A program made the position numbers and the translations under genes. Shown here piece after piece: positions 26,416 through 34,410 of a stretch of 51,738 bases of DNA. The stretch spans positions 1 to 51,738 of the forward strand of contig UQZS01000007.1 in the NCBI GenBank assembly GCA_900545625.1. The letters are read 5' to 3'. Each line of letters opens with the position of its first letter. The stretch's first letter is position 1. The DNA comes from an uncultured Oscillospiraceae bacterium (GTDB taxonomy: Bacteria; Bacillota; Clostridia; Oscillospirales; Acutalibacteraceae). The notes beneath the pieces were generated by a model. It worked only from the letters and a program-made list of their open reading frames with translations, was not told where the DNA came from and did not search any database.

Positions 26416-27729
26416 ATGCATAACGGTTTAAAGGCTCGGATCGGCGCGCTGCTTGCAATGCTGCTCCTGCTTGTCTGCTCGGTTCCCGCATTCGCCGCGG
26501 AAGCGGATGGTACGGATGCGGCAACGCGCATTGCGGACATCGCTTCGGCGCTGCGCGATCCGTCGGGCAGGCTTTTGGCGGTGTCAAAATACGGCGATAC
26601 CAGTCAGTACCCGGAAAATTCCGCTGCGGCAATCACGGCCGCTGCAGAGGCGGGCGCAGATATGGTGTATGTACATGTGCGCAAAACCGCGGACAACTAT
26701 TTTATTCTGATGGCGGATGAAAACCTTTCACGTATGTGTGTGGACGAGCTTGGCAATGTTCTGGACCGCAACGTATCCGAGATCGGCTATCATGAGCTTT
26801 CAGCCTGTCACCTGCGCAACGGGACGGGCAATCTGCATGAGTCCATCACGGAATATACTGTTCCGACGCTTTCCGAAGCTATAGCGGCGGCTAAGGAGAG
26901 CGGTGTGCTGCTTTTGTTAGACGGGGTTTGGGATTTTCGCGACGAGGTATACGAGCAGCTAAGCACCGAGGGGACGCTCGGCAATGTTGTATTCCTCGCA
27001 CGCGGCGACCGCGGTGAAGTTTCGGATTGGATGCAGTCCAAAGCCCAAATGCCTCTGGTTATTTCCTCCTATACAGGCAATGTGATTTTTAGTGCGAAGT
27101 CTGCCGTCTCACGCACGCTGTCGGCGGGCGCGGTAGGCACGCTGCTTGGAAGCTCCAATTCCTACAGCGTCGTGTTTGGTGACTCGGTGATGTCGGAATT
27201 CTCTGAAAAGGGCAGGGGCGTGATCGATATGACCGATCCCGACCTCTGCGGTGAACGCGAAGACAATTATATTGGCTACAACGACGTGACGGCACGCGGG
27301 TACAGCGTGATCATTACGAACCATATCACAGAGCTTTGCGAATATTATGCGCGCGTTTCCACGCAGGAATCGCGTCTTTCCACTGCGCTGGCAAGCGCGC
27401 AGCAGGTCGACGTAACGCTTTGCAGCACGGAGTCTGCGAATGAGCTTAAAGACGCAATCTCCGCCGCACGCGACGCGCTGTCTGCGCCGGTTTCCGAAAA
27501 CAGCCTGATGCAGGCGAATTATGCATTGAGCATGGCGGTAGCGGGCCTTACAAACCGCACCGAGGATTCAGGCGGCTCTACCATTACAGCGGGGCGCGTG
27601 ATCGCAGCCGTGCTTGTGGTCGCGGCACTTGTGGTTTTGGAGATCGTCGTGATGCGTATTCGTCGGAAGAAACTTGAAAAGCGTAAACGTGCGCGCCGCC
27701 GCGAGCGTGAACAACAGCATGATGAATAA
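26416..27729 (+). CDS. Surface-anchored GDPD-like protein lacking catalytic residues
   Basis: 437 residues. Signal peptide 1-27 (cleavage after AFA), then a region with the layout of glycerophosphodiester phosphodiesterases: QYPENSAAAITAAAEAGADMVYVHV (the PENT...GAD pattern) and YTVPTLSEAIAAAKESGVLLLLD (the PTLSEAL pattern). But the expected HRG reads SKYG (58-60 region), the metal-binding E-x-D reads Y-x-H (85-87), the catalytic HD reads ADE, and the later E-x-K is lost. A helical segment (about 320-375), one transmembrane helix (about 395-417) and a very basic cytoplasmic tail follow. It is likely a non-catalytic binding protein on the cell surface. ATG 26416 with GGGAGGA is preferred over an in-frame ATG at 26395. 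Confidence 0.7.
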   Translation: MHNGLKARIGALLAMLLLLVCSVPAFAAEADGTDAATRIADIASALRDPSGRLLAVSKYGDTSQYPENSAAAITAAAEAGADMVYVHVRKTADNYFILMADENLSRMCVDELGNVLDRNVSEIGYHELSACHLRNGTGNLHESITEYTVPTLSEAIAAAKESGVLLLLDGVWDFRDEVYEQLSTEGTLGNVVFLARGDRGEVSDWMQSKAQMPLVISSYTGNVIFSAKSAVSRTLSAGAVGTLLGSSNSYSVVFGDSVMSEFSEKGRGVIDMTDPDLCGEREDNYIGYNDVTARGYSVIITNHITELCEYYARVSTQESRLSTALASAQQVDVTLCSTESANELKDAISAARDALSAPVSENSLMQANYALSMAVAGLTNRTEDSGGSTITAGRVIAAVLVVAALVVLEIVVMRIRRKKLEKRKRARRREREQQHDE

Positions 27730-27736
27730 TTGTTGA

Positions 27737-27765
27737 TTGCTTTCTCCATGAGAATCTGTTATGAT
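27737..27765 (+). promoter_or_regulatory. Extended -10 promoter of the SLC45-like transporter
   Basis: TTGCTT (27737-27742), 17 bases, TATGAT (27760-27765) preceded by TGT. Confidence 0.6.
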
Positions 27766-27797
27766 ATACCAAGAAACTTCAAAAAGGAGTGTATGCA

Positions 27798-29645
27798 GTG
27801 GAAGAAAAGAAAGAGCTGTTTTGTGAAAAAAACGGAAAGCTGAATTATTGGCATACGATCTTGACCGGGTTCGGTTTCCTTGCCTCGTCGATTGCCTGGG
27901 CGATCTATGACCCGTACATCACCAAGATCTTGGACCATCTTCTCGGCAACTCTTCCATGGTGGCGCAGTGGAGCGCCAAGCTCAATGAGAGCCTGCCGTT
28001 CCTTGCACGCTTTGCCGCGGCACAGGGCGAAGACGTCAACCTTGCCGGCGGCGGCATCACGCTTGTCCCGTTGTTTATCGGTATCATTATGACCTTTGAC
28101 AACATCTTCGGCGTGATTTTTCAGCCCACCTTCGGTAAGCTGTCCGACCGCTGCCACTCCCGCCTCGGGAAACGCCGTCCGTTTATCACGTTCGGTGCGC
28201 CGGTATGCGCGGTGCTGTTTGCGCTCATCCCCATTTGCGCACTGCGCGGCTCGCTGCCTGTTACGATGCTTTGCATCATCCTGTTCGTGTTTGTCATGTC
28301 CTTGTGGCGCGCGCCTGTGGTAGCGCTGATGCCTGACCTCACGCCGCCCGCCCTTCGTTCGGAGGGCAACGCCATCATAAATTTGATGGGTGGCTTGGGG
28401 AGCCTCATCGGTATGATCGCCGGTACGATCGTGACTTTGGTCTACACCGCCGTGACCGGTATCGAGGTCAACGCCGCCAATGAGGAACGTACATATCCGT
28501 ATGTTTTCCTGATCGGTTCGGTCGTTATGATCATCGGGATGCTGGTTGTCCTTCTGAAGGTTAAAGAACCGGACAGCCGCATCGCCGCTCTTGCCGAGCA
28601 GAATATGCAGATGGACGCTGCTGCCCGCCGCGCCGCCGAAAAAGAAGCTAAACGGCGCGAAAAAGCGGAGCGCAGAGCACAGAAACTTTCCGGCGCTGAG
28701 CGTAAGAGTCTGATTTTCATGCTTATGGGGCTTTTCTTCCTGTTCTGCGGCTCCAATGCCATCCAGACTTTCTTCTCGCTGTTTGCGGCTGAGATACTCC
28801 ATATGGAAACAAGCCAGGCGACGATCCTCATGGCGATTTTTGCGGTCTGCTCCGCTGCTGCTGCGCTGCCCGCCGGTAAGCTTGGAACAAAGTTTGGCAG
28901 AAAAAAGACCATCCTCGCAGGGCTTGCTGTTTTCATTTTGGCATTCATTGTGTTCTTCGGAATTTTCAATGTGCTCATCGCGCAGGACGGCTTCAGCGTA
29001 GGGTCTTTCAATTCGACCAATAAGGTTTATACAAATGTGGTTGATCAGATCGATACCTATAATGATGAGCATTCGCTCAAAGATGACGCTTTAGTCGAAA
29101 TGGATTCGTATATCGCTTACTTGAACGGCGAATCACTTGCCGCCGCGGAAACGGCAAAGTATCAGGCGTTTGATGAGGAAATCACCGCCGAAGGCTTTGA
29201 TTTCACTGCCGTAGTCAACGCCGCCAACGCACAGTTTGATCTGCAGTTGACCGAGGCTGACCGCGGGCAGGCGCTCGAAGCCATCAATGCGTCGCTCAAC
29301 GATGTCATTGATATTCTCAAGATCCTCATTTACCCGGTTCTTGTGCTCGGCGGTGCAGCCAATATGCTCATCACGGTCAACACACTGCCGCTGGTGCTGG
29401 AGATCGGCGGCGTGCAAAAGGTCGGCACGTTCACGGGCTACTATTACACGGCGACGTTCTCTGCACAGATCGCTTCTCCGATCGTTTACGGCATCGTCGC
29501 TATGCTCAGCGGAACGTATTTATCCCTGTTCTATTACAGCCCAATCGCATTTGTTTTGAGTGTGCTGTGCATTTTGGTTGTCAAACATGGTGAGGCGATC
29601 CCGCAGGAGGTCGTCAAACAGGTGGAGGTCGAAAACGCCGATTAG
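27798..29645 (+). CDS. SLC45/GPH-like sugar transporter with outside insert
   Basis: 615-residue major facilitator, larger than usual (~450-500). The spans 2-3 loop SDRCHSRLGKRRPF is the RxGRRP motif of sucrose/SLC45-type carriers. Three unusual parts: a long first outside loop (about 35-75), a charged Ala/Arg/Lys central loop (about 268-295), and an extra ~110-residue polar, probably helical segment (about 395-503) between spans 9 and 10, which topology places outside. GTG 27798 has AAGGAG eight bases upstream and is preferred to the GTG at 27789, which overlaps that site. Monocistronic between its own promoter and terminator. Confidence 0.78.
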   Translation: MEEKKELFCEKNGKLNYWHTILTGFGFLASSIAWAIYDPYITKILDHLLGNSSMVAQWSAKLNESLPFLARFAAAQGEDVNLAGGGITLVPLFIGIIMTFDNIFGVIFQPTFGKLSDRCHSRLGKRRPFITFGAPVCAVLFALIPICALRGSLPVTMLCIILFVFVMSLWRAPVVALMPDLTPPALRSEGNAIINLMGGLGSLIGMIAGTIVTLVYTAVTGIEVNAANEERTYPYVFLIGSVVMIIGMLVVLLKVKEPDSRIAALAEQNMQMDAAARRAAEKEAKRREKAERRAQKLSGAERKSLIFMLMGLFFLFCGSNAIQTFFSLFAAEILHMETSQATILMAIFAVCSAAAALPAGKLGTKFGRKKTILAGLAVFILAFIVFFGIFNVLIAQDGFSVGSFNSTNKVYTNVVDQIDTYNDEHSLKDDALVEMDSYIAYLNGESLAAAETAKYQAFDEEITAEGFDFTAVVNAANAQFDLQLTEADRGQALEAINASLNDVIDILKILIYPVLVLGGAANMLITVNTLPLVLEIGGVQKVGTFTGYYYTATFSAQIASPIVYGIVAMLSGTYLSLFYYSPIAFVLSVLCILVVKHGEAIPQEVVKQVEVENAD

Positions 29646-29678
29646 TGCAGAGCCTTGCCTGTAAAGAAAAAAGGTTCA

Positions 29679-29711
29679 GCCCGCAGGCAAATCAAATGCC
29701 TGCGGGCATTT
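29679..29711 (+). terminator. Terminator of the SLC45-like transporter
   Basis: Eleven-pair stem GCCCGCAGGCA / TGCCTGCGGGC with a seven-base loop followed by a short ATTT tract. Confidence 0.7.
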
Positions 29712-29849
29712 CTGCGCCTGCGATGTGCGGTACGGCTCCCCTTGGAGTGCGTGTACAGACCGCACTACCGCTCCCGCCGCAAGACGCTTATGGTCTGCAC
29801 AGTACATTCTATGGAAACGCCTGCTTTGCTGTTCCCGAATTGCATAGAA

Positions 29850-29880
29850 AAAAAGGAAGGACATCGCGTCCTTCCTTTTT
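29850..29880. terminator. Bidirectional terminator
   Basis: Thirteen-pair stem AAAAAGGAAGGAC / GTCCTTCCTTTTT with a five-base loop. On the minus strand it ends the coaX-S component unit. The ~140 bases between this and the previous terminator hold nothing recognisable. Confidence 0.85.
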
Positions 29881-29888
29881 GTATGTCC

Positions 29889-30524
29889 TCAGTGCAGCCG
29901 CTTGAGTGCAACGGATAATCCCTTGCCGACCGCCGAACCTAAAACCGCGCAGACCAAAAGCTCAATGGGCGCATTGACGCCGGCAGCAATACCGATCACG
30001 GTTTTAAGCACCGTGTCCACGCCGCCAAGCGACGCAGCCTGTTCCGCGGAGAAATGCACATTCCAAAAAAGAAGTGCTAAAAGCCCCAAAAAGAAAGCGG
30101 TATTGAACAGAGAGCCGGAAATACCGGCGACCGCAAAGCTCCATGTGCCGCGCGAATCGCGCTTGCGGCATGCAGAAAACAGAAGCCCGCAGAAAAGACC
30201 TGCCAGGATGCGCGGGATCACGCAGACCACAAAGGCGCGCGGAATGCTGATGGACACTAAGATCGTGCCCAAAGCGCTGCCCATAAAACACTGGGCGAAG
30301 CTCGTCAGCCCAAAAATGCCACCCAGGAACGCGGCGACGGCCGTTCCTTGGGTCACAGCGCCGATGATCACCGGGACCATGATCAGCGTCAGTTCCAAAC
30401 CGCCTATACGCAGGTAACCAAGCGGGGTGAACGACATCACCACCACGATCGCCGTGAGCATAGCGGTTTCCACCAGCATGACGGTCTTGCCCGTGCGCGT
30501 GCGCACGGATTTGTTTTTTGCCAT
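29889..30524 (-). CDS. ECF transporter S component, probable pantothenate
   Basis: 211 residues with about six hydrophobic spans and the S-component style N-terminus (ETAMLTAIVVVMSFTPLGYLRIG) followed by small-residue-rich helices. It would bind the vitamin and dock with the EcfA1A2T module, which this window encodes at 4582-7119. The upstream gene on the same strand is coaX, the first enzyme of CoA synthesis from pantothenate, 67 bases away, so pantothenate is the best guess for the substrate. An in-frame ATG at 30566 exists, but ATG 30524 has AGGAGG seven bases upstream. Confidence 0.75.
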   Translation of the reverse strand: MAKNKSVRTRTGKTVMLVETAMLTAIVVVMSFTPLGYLRIGGLELTLIMVPVIIGAVTQGTAVAAFLGGIFGLTSFAQCFMGSALGTILVSISIPRAFVVCVIPRILAGLFCGLLFSACRKRDSRGTWSFAVAGISGSLFNTAFFLGLLALLFWNVHFSAEQAASLGGVDTVLKTVIGIAAGVNAPIELLVCAVLGSAVGKGLSVALKRLH

Positions 30525-30591
30525 ATTTATCCTCCTTGCTGCTGCTCCCAAAGGGATGCAGCGCAAAATATAACGGGGAAGGGGGGCTTAT

Positions 30592-31356
30592 CTATTTATT
30601 TTTTTCATAGATCGCCTTTAAACCATATAAAATCAAATCGACATCCAGCTGCATGGCGTGACGGCAGACCGGGTAAATGCTTGCGGCAAGGCCGCCTGTG
30701 GCGACCACGCTTTTCGGCGTGCCGAGCTCTTCCGTAAAACGATCCAAAAGCCCGTCTATCATCGCGGCAGTTCCGAGGATGACGCCGCTTTGCATGCTCT
30801 CCACGGAATTGGTACCGCACGTCTTTTTCGGCGGTTCTAAGGGAATAGCAGGCAGCAGCGAGCTGACCTTGGTGAGCGCTTTCAGCGATACGCGCACCCC
30901 CGGTGCGATCGTACAGCCGCGAAAGCCTTTGTTTTCGTCTATGGCATAAATTTTGGTCGCCGTGCCGAGGTCTATCACAAACGCGGGCAGGGGATAGCGC
31001 ATGACTGCACCGACCGCGCCGGCCGCCAGATCCGCACCGAGCTGCGCAGGATTGTCGATCAGGATATTCAAGCCGGTCTTAACACCGGGTACAAGGCATA
31101 AGGGCTTTTTACCGGTCAATATATATACTGCATTTTCCAATTCCGCTGTCAATTCCGGAACGACGGAACTGATGATTCCGCCCTCTATGGCGGACGGGTC
31201 GATCCCGTGCATGGTAACGAGGGTGTGCAGCAGCACGGCAAATTGATCGTCGGTGTTGTCACGCTGCGTTGCAAAACGCGCACGCATACAAATCGTGTCT
31301 CCGTCAAAAAGCCCCAAATTGATATTGGTATTTCCGATATCCAGCGTCAGAACCAT
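30592..31356 (-). CDS. coaX: Type III pantothenate kinase
   Basis: Phosphorylates pantothenate, first step of CoA synthesis. In 254 residues: N-terminal phosphate loop LDIGNTNINLGLF, the PAQLGADLAAGAVGA segment with the pantothenate-binding GADL, the second ATP motif VIDLGTATKI, and GCTIAPGVRVS. It is feedback-resistant in the known type III enzymes. AGGTG precedes ATG 31356. It is followed by the predicted pantothenate transporter subunit in the same direction. Confidence 0.94.
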   Translation of the reverse strand: MVLTLDIGNTNINLGLFDGDTICMRARFATQRDNTDDQFAVLLHTLVTMHGIDPSAIEGGIISSVVPELTAELENAVYILTGKKPLCLVPGVKTGLNILIDNPAQLGADLAAGAVGAVMRYPLPAFVIDLGTATKIYAIDENKGFRGCTIAPGVRVSLKALTKVSSLLPAIPLEPPKKTCGTNSVESMQSGVILGTAAMIDGLLDRFTEELGTPKSVVATGGLAASIYPVCRHAMQLDVDLILYGLKAIYEKNK

Positions 31357-31395
31357 TTGTGCACCTCATTCCATTTCCCATACCTTAGCTTATTT

Positions 31396-31424
31396 ATTGT
31401 ACCATAGAAAGAACAAAAAAACAA
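31396..31424 (-). promoter_or_regulatory. Promoter of coaX, overlapping a terminator
   Basis: On the minus strand TTGTTT (31424-31419), 17 bases, TACAAT (31401-31396) preceded by TGG. The -35 element lies within the T-tract of the upstream gene's terminator. Confidence 0.65.
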
Positions 31425-31450
31425 GAGACTCAGCAGAACCGAGTCTCTTG
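31413..31450 (-). terminator. Terminator of the repeat surface protein gene
   Basis: Ten-pair stem (CAAGAGACTC / GAGTCTCTTG, 31422-31431 with 31441-31450), nine-base loop, then seven T residues on the minus strand. Confidence 0.88.
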
Positions 31451-31471
31451 CAAAGCATTCATTCAAGGATC

Positions 31472-32323
31472 TTATTTGTCAGCCTTTTTCTTTCTGGTCA
31501 GAAGCAGCGCTGCACCGGCCACAGCCGCAACACCGACAACCGCGAACACAACCGTGTCACCGGTCGGATCGGAACCGCCGTATTCACCGGCATTTTCCGG
31601 TGTCGTGCTGCCGCTATCATCGCCGCCTTCGCCACCGCCGAAGCCAAGCAGCCCGCCGATCGTATCAAAGATACCGCCGAAGAAGTCGCCTACGCCGCCA
31701 AGCAGCCCGCCGAGACCGCCTTCACCGTCGCCTTCCGCAGCCGTGGTGTTTTCCGCCGCGTTGATCAGCTCAATGAGCGCATTGTATACGTTCTCGGGCA
31801 GCGTGCCGTTTGCATACATCGAATCTAAGGCTTCGATGATCTGATCGTTCGTCACGCCCAAAGAATTCAAAGCGGACAGGATCTGACCTGCGATTTCCTG
31901 TGCCTGTGCATCATCAATGATTCCGCCGCCCTGCGAACCGTCATCAGGCTGTTCGTCCAGAGCTGCGACCAAAAGATCATATACGTCCTGCGAAAGTTGG
32001 CCATCAGCCAGCATCTGATCAAAGGTAGCCTGAATATCCGCTTTGGTCATGCCGGCAGCCATCAGCGCACGAACGACCTGTTTGGCAAGCGGTGCGGAAA
32101 TCGCCGAACCGTCCAAGCCGAGACTGGCAAGTGCTTCAAGCACAGCATCCACATTGACAGAGCCTTCGCTGCCGCCGAGAATGCTGCCGAGAATCTGTTC
32201 AATAATCGCTGTAATGCTGTCCGTAGGAGCGGCAGTTGTTGTAACGTTGGATGCCGCAAAGCTCGGTACGCAGAGCGTCACTGCCAAAACCAGTGTCATC
32301 AGAACTGCGAGAACCTTTTTCAT
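31472..32323 (-). CDS. Secreted, surface-anchored protein with helical repeats
   Basis: 283 residues, function unknown. Signal peptide 1-24 (cleavage after SFA). Two related ~40-residue segments follow (about 83-121 and 148-187), both of the form LxALxxxGxTxxxIxxxxDxMxAxGxLxxxVYxxLxxxL, suggesting a duplicated helical unit. Then a glycine-rich, acidic stretch (about 197-255), the short motif DPTGD, a hydrophobic helix (about 257-275) and a Lys-rich end, the layout of a wall-sorted or membrane-held surface protein, although the motif is not a clean LPXTG. ATG 32323 with GAGGG upstream is preferred to ATG 32371. Confidence 0.68.
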   Translation of the reverse strand: MKKVLAVLMTLVLAVTLCVPSFAASNVTTTAAPTDSITAIIEQILGSILGGSEGSVNVDAVLEALASLGLDGSAISAPLAKQVVRALMAAGMTKADIQATFDQMLADGQLSQDVYDLLVAALDEQPDDGSQGGGIIDDAQAQEIAGQILSALNSLGVTNDQIIEALDSMYANGTLPENVYNALIELINAAENTTAAEGDGEGGLGGLLGGVGDFFGGIFDTIGGLLGFGGGEGGDDSGSTTPENAGEYGGSDPTGDTVVFAVVGVAAVAGAALLLTRKKKADK

Positions 32324-32378
32324 AAGTAATTCCCTCTTTTTCTGCAAAATTTCGGGCACAAGCCCGTTCATAGTAATT

Positions 32379-32407
32379 AGTTTACAATATATTTAGTGCT
32401 GTGTCAA
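32379..32407 (-). promoter_or_regulatory. Promoter of the repeat surface protein gene
   Basis: On the minus strand TTGACA (32407-32402), 17 bases, TAAACT (32384-32379). Confidence 0.7.
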
Positions 32408-32494
32408 GGAAAATACCACAAAAATTATGAAAAAGGGTAATAAATCTATGGATTCGTATGGCTTGTACAGCAGGCAGAAAACGCTTTTTGCACA

Positions 32495-33907
32495 TCATTT
32501 TTGGTAGTTGATCGAATATTCCACGATCCGCATTTGGTGCTCCGGCAAACGGTAATAGATGCAGGTAAAATGATATGTGCCGGTTTCTGCAGGCTGTATA
32601 TTCCATTCCCGACTGTCCGAGTTGTAGATCAGGATATAATCAAACCCCGGCAGCGCGTGCTCGCTCGGCGTGATGCCGAGCAGGTCGTTCGGCAGCGTGT
32701 CACGCCATCGATCATCGTTCGGAAGACTTTGTTCGAAAGGCTGCGCCGCCTCCGGGTCAAAAATTAGGTCGCAGGTTCTGTAAACGTATCCCATGCCGTT
32801 TGATAATGGGTTTTCCAGCTCACCGGATGTAGAAATAGATGTTTCGGCAGGGAAATCCGTCCCCAAATATTGCTCGGCGCGCACAAGCGGATCGGTGCTT
32901 TCTGTGAACTGCTCGCCGAACATGAAAGGATACGAACCGTAAACACACAGCAGCAGAGTAATGATCATCCCTACAACAAGGTTCTTTTTATATGGGTAAC
33001 CTTTTTTTCGAAAAACGAGACCGGCGCAGAAAGAAGCAATCGGGATCGGGGTGAAAAGATAGTATATCCACATATTATCAAAGATCTCTTGCGCCGTAGG
33101 CGAGACGAAGGCTGTCAAAATGATTCCGGCGAAGATAGAAAGAAGGGATGCGGTGACCAGCGCGCGGGAGATCCACTTCCATCGTTTATACTGTATTTCA
33201 TCGGTACGGTTAACGACCCCCAATTTATATAATGCAGAATCCGGTGTAAGCTCACTTTTGCGAAACAATAATATCTGCCCTGAAGAAAGCAGCATCAAAA
33301 TATGTTCTGTTTCCCGGCACTGTTCAATCTCTGAAAAGCGCAAGGTATAGGTTCGGACGAGTATGGCATCGCGCAAGACCTGCACATGTAGGCTGTCTGC
33401 GTCGATCCTGTAAACGTAGCGGCTGGTGACGATGCTTTCCTGGCTTTTCTTCCAGGCGTTTTTATACGCGCGCAGGTTTTTGATGTGCTGCACACAGCCT
33501 GTCACCAACATTCCGAAAAAGATGCCGATGATCGCATTTGGCGCTTCAAGCAGGATCGCGAAGAATAAAACCACAAACAGCAGCAAAAGAAAGCGCCCGA
33601 AAGAACTCCAATACGGTTGGCGAAGGGATTTGTAAACTTCACGCAGATCTTCGGCGGTGTAGTTAAACGAATAGGCTTCCGAAAAAGCGGCAGGTTGTTC
33701 CTGCGGTATGGTTTTGCAATCCAGGATCTCATCGATCGAAACGTCAAAGATCTCTTTTAAGCGAATCAGGTTATCAATGGACGGGAGTGTCTGTCCCTTT
33801 TCCCATAAACTGATGGTCTGCCGGCTGACAGACAGCTTCTGCCCAAGCTCTTCCTGCGACAAACCGAACTGCTTCCGATACAGTTGGATTTTCTCCCCGA
33901 CAGTCAT
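32495..33907 (-). CDS. XRE HTH regulator fused to a membrane/YcxB-like domain
   Basis: 470 residues. An XRE helix-turn-helix occupies about 1-60 (KIQLYRKQFGLSQEELGQKL, SVSRQTISLWEKGQTLPS). Two helices follow (about 105-140), then a soluble segment (about 150-225: RYVYRIDADSLHV...YTLRFSEIEQCRET...LLFRKSEL) resembling the YcxB/PH-like domain, two or three more spans (about 245-320), and an exported C-terminal part (about 330-470) with RIVEYS at the end. A membrane-tied regulator is inferred. ATG 33907 has GGGAGGAAG upstream and TATAAT at 33945-33940 on the same strand. Confidence 0.72.
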   Translation of the reverse strand: MTVGEKIQLYRKQFGLSQEELGQKLSVSRQTISLWEKGQTLPSIDNLIRLKEIFDVSIDEILDCKTIPQEQPAAFSEAYSFNYTAEDLREVYKSLRQPYWSSFGRFLLLLFVVLFFAILLEAPNAIIGIFFGMLVTGCVQHIKNLRAYKNAWKKSQESIVTSRYVYRIDADSLHVQVLRDAILVRTYTLRFSEIEQCRETEHILMLLSSGQILLFRKSELTPDSALYKLGVVNRTDEIQYKRWKWISRALVTASLLSIFAGIILTAFVSPTAQEIFDNMWIYYLFTPIPIASFCAGLVFRKKGYPYKKNLVVGMIITLLLCVYGSYPFMFGEQFTESTDPLVRAEQYLGTDFPAETSISTSGELENPLSNGMGYVYRTCDLIFDPEAAQPFEQSLPNDDRWRDTLPNDLLGITPSEHALPGFDYILIYNSDSREWNIQPAETGTYHFTCIYYRLPEHQMRIVEYSINYQK

Positions 33908-34040
33908 ACGACTTCCTCCCGCTTCCTGTTTCTTTCGCCATTATACAGGAATCATGACAAAAAGGAAAGCACAGTTTGTTTGCTTTTGTCAAGCGCCGCT
34001 TGCGTCAGCCGGATATTATCATGAAGAGGTTATGAAAAAA

Positions 34041-34065
34041 GACCGAACACAATACGTGTTCGGTC
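34041..34065. terminator. Terminator after tRNA-Met
   Basis: Perfect ten-pair stem GACCGAACAC / GTGTTCGGTC, five-base loop, flanked by six A and five T residues, so it works on either strand. On the minus strand it begins seven bases after the tRNA CCA. Confidence 0.9.
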
Positions 34066-34071
34066 TTTTTC

Positions 34072-34148
<77 letters not shown>

Positions 34149-34178
34149 ATATGCATCCGCTCTCTTGAGCGCTCTAAT

Positions 34179-34207
34179 ATCATACTACGCACATGCGCCT
34201 TTGTCAA
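34179..34207 (-). promoter_or_regulatory. Promoter of the initiator tRNA
   Basis: On the minus strand perfect TTGACA (34207-34202), 17 bases, TATGAT (34184-34179). Confidence 0.85.
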
Positions 34208-34305
34208 GTATTTTTTTCATATTTCAAAATTTCCACTTGGAAACAGCAACATAATTGCTGTTAATGGACGGATAATATACATTTGTACAGAATTCGAAAA
34301 AAGAA

Positions 34306-34334
34306 TTGACTGTTCGTGGATTGTACTATAAAAT
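34306..34334 (+). promoter_or_regulatory. Promoter of the lipoprotein gene
   Basis: TTGACT (34306-34311), 17 bases, TAAAAT (34329-34334). Confidence 0.65.
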
Positions 34335-34410
34335 ACGATTTAGATATATAAATTTTATGTATTTTGTCCGCTTTTTGATGAGGGTATCGAGAAATGAGGC
34401 CAAGAAAGAA

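Noticed and set aside
27759..29072. Long minus-strand open frame of 437 codons
   Set aside because: It lies entirely over the GDPD stop region and the SLC45-like transporter, is rich in His, Arg, Gln and Glu with no hydrophobic pattern, and has no ribosome site; it is the antisense shadow of a GC3-rich gene.
29645..29905. Short plus-strand frames between the transporter and the S component
   Set aside because: They run through two terminator hairpins, lack ribosome sites and show no protein-like pattern.
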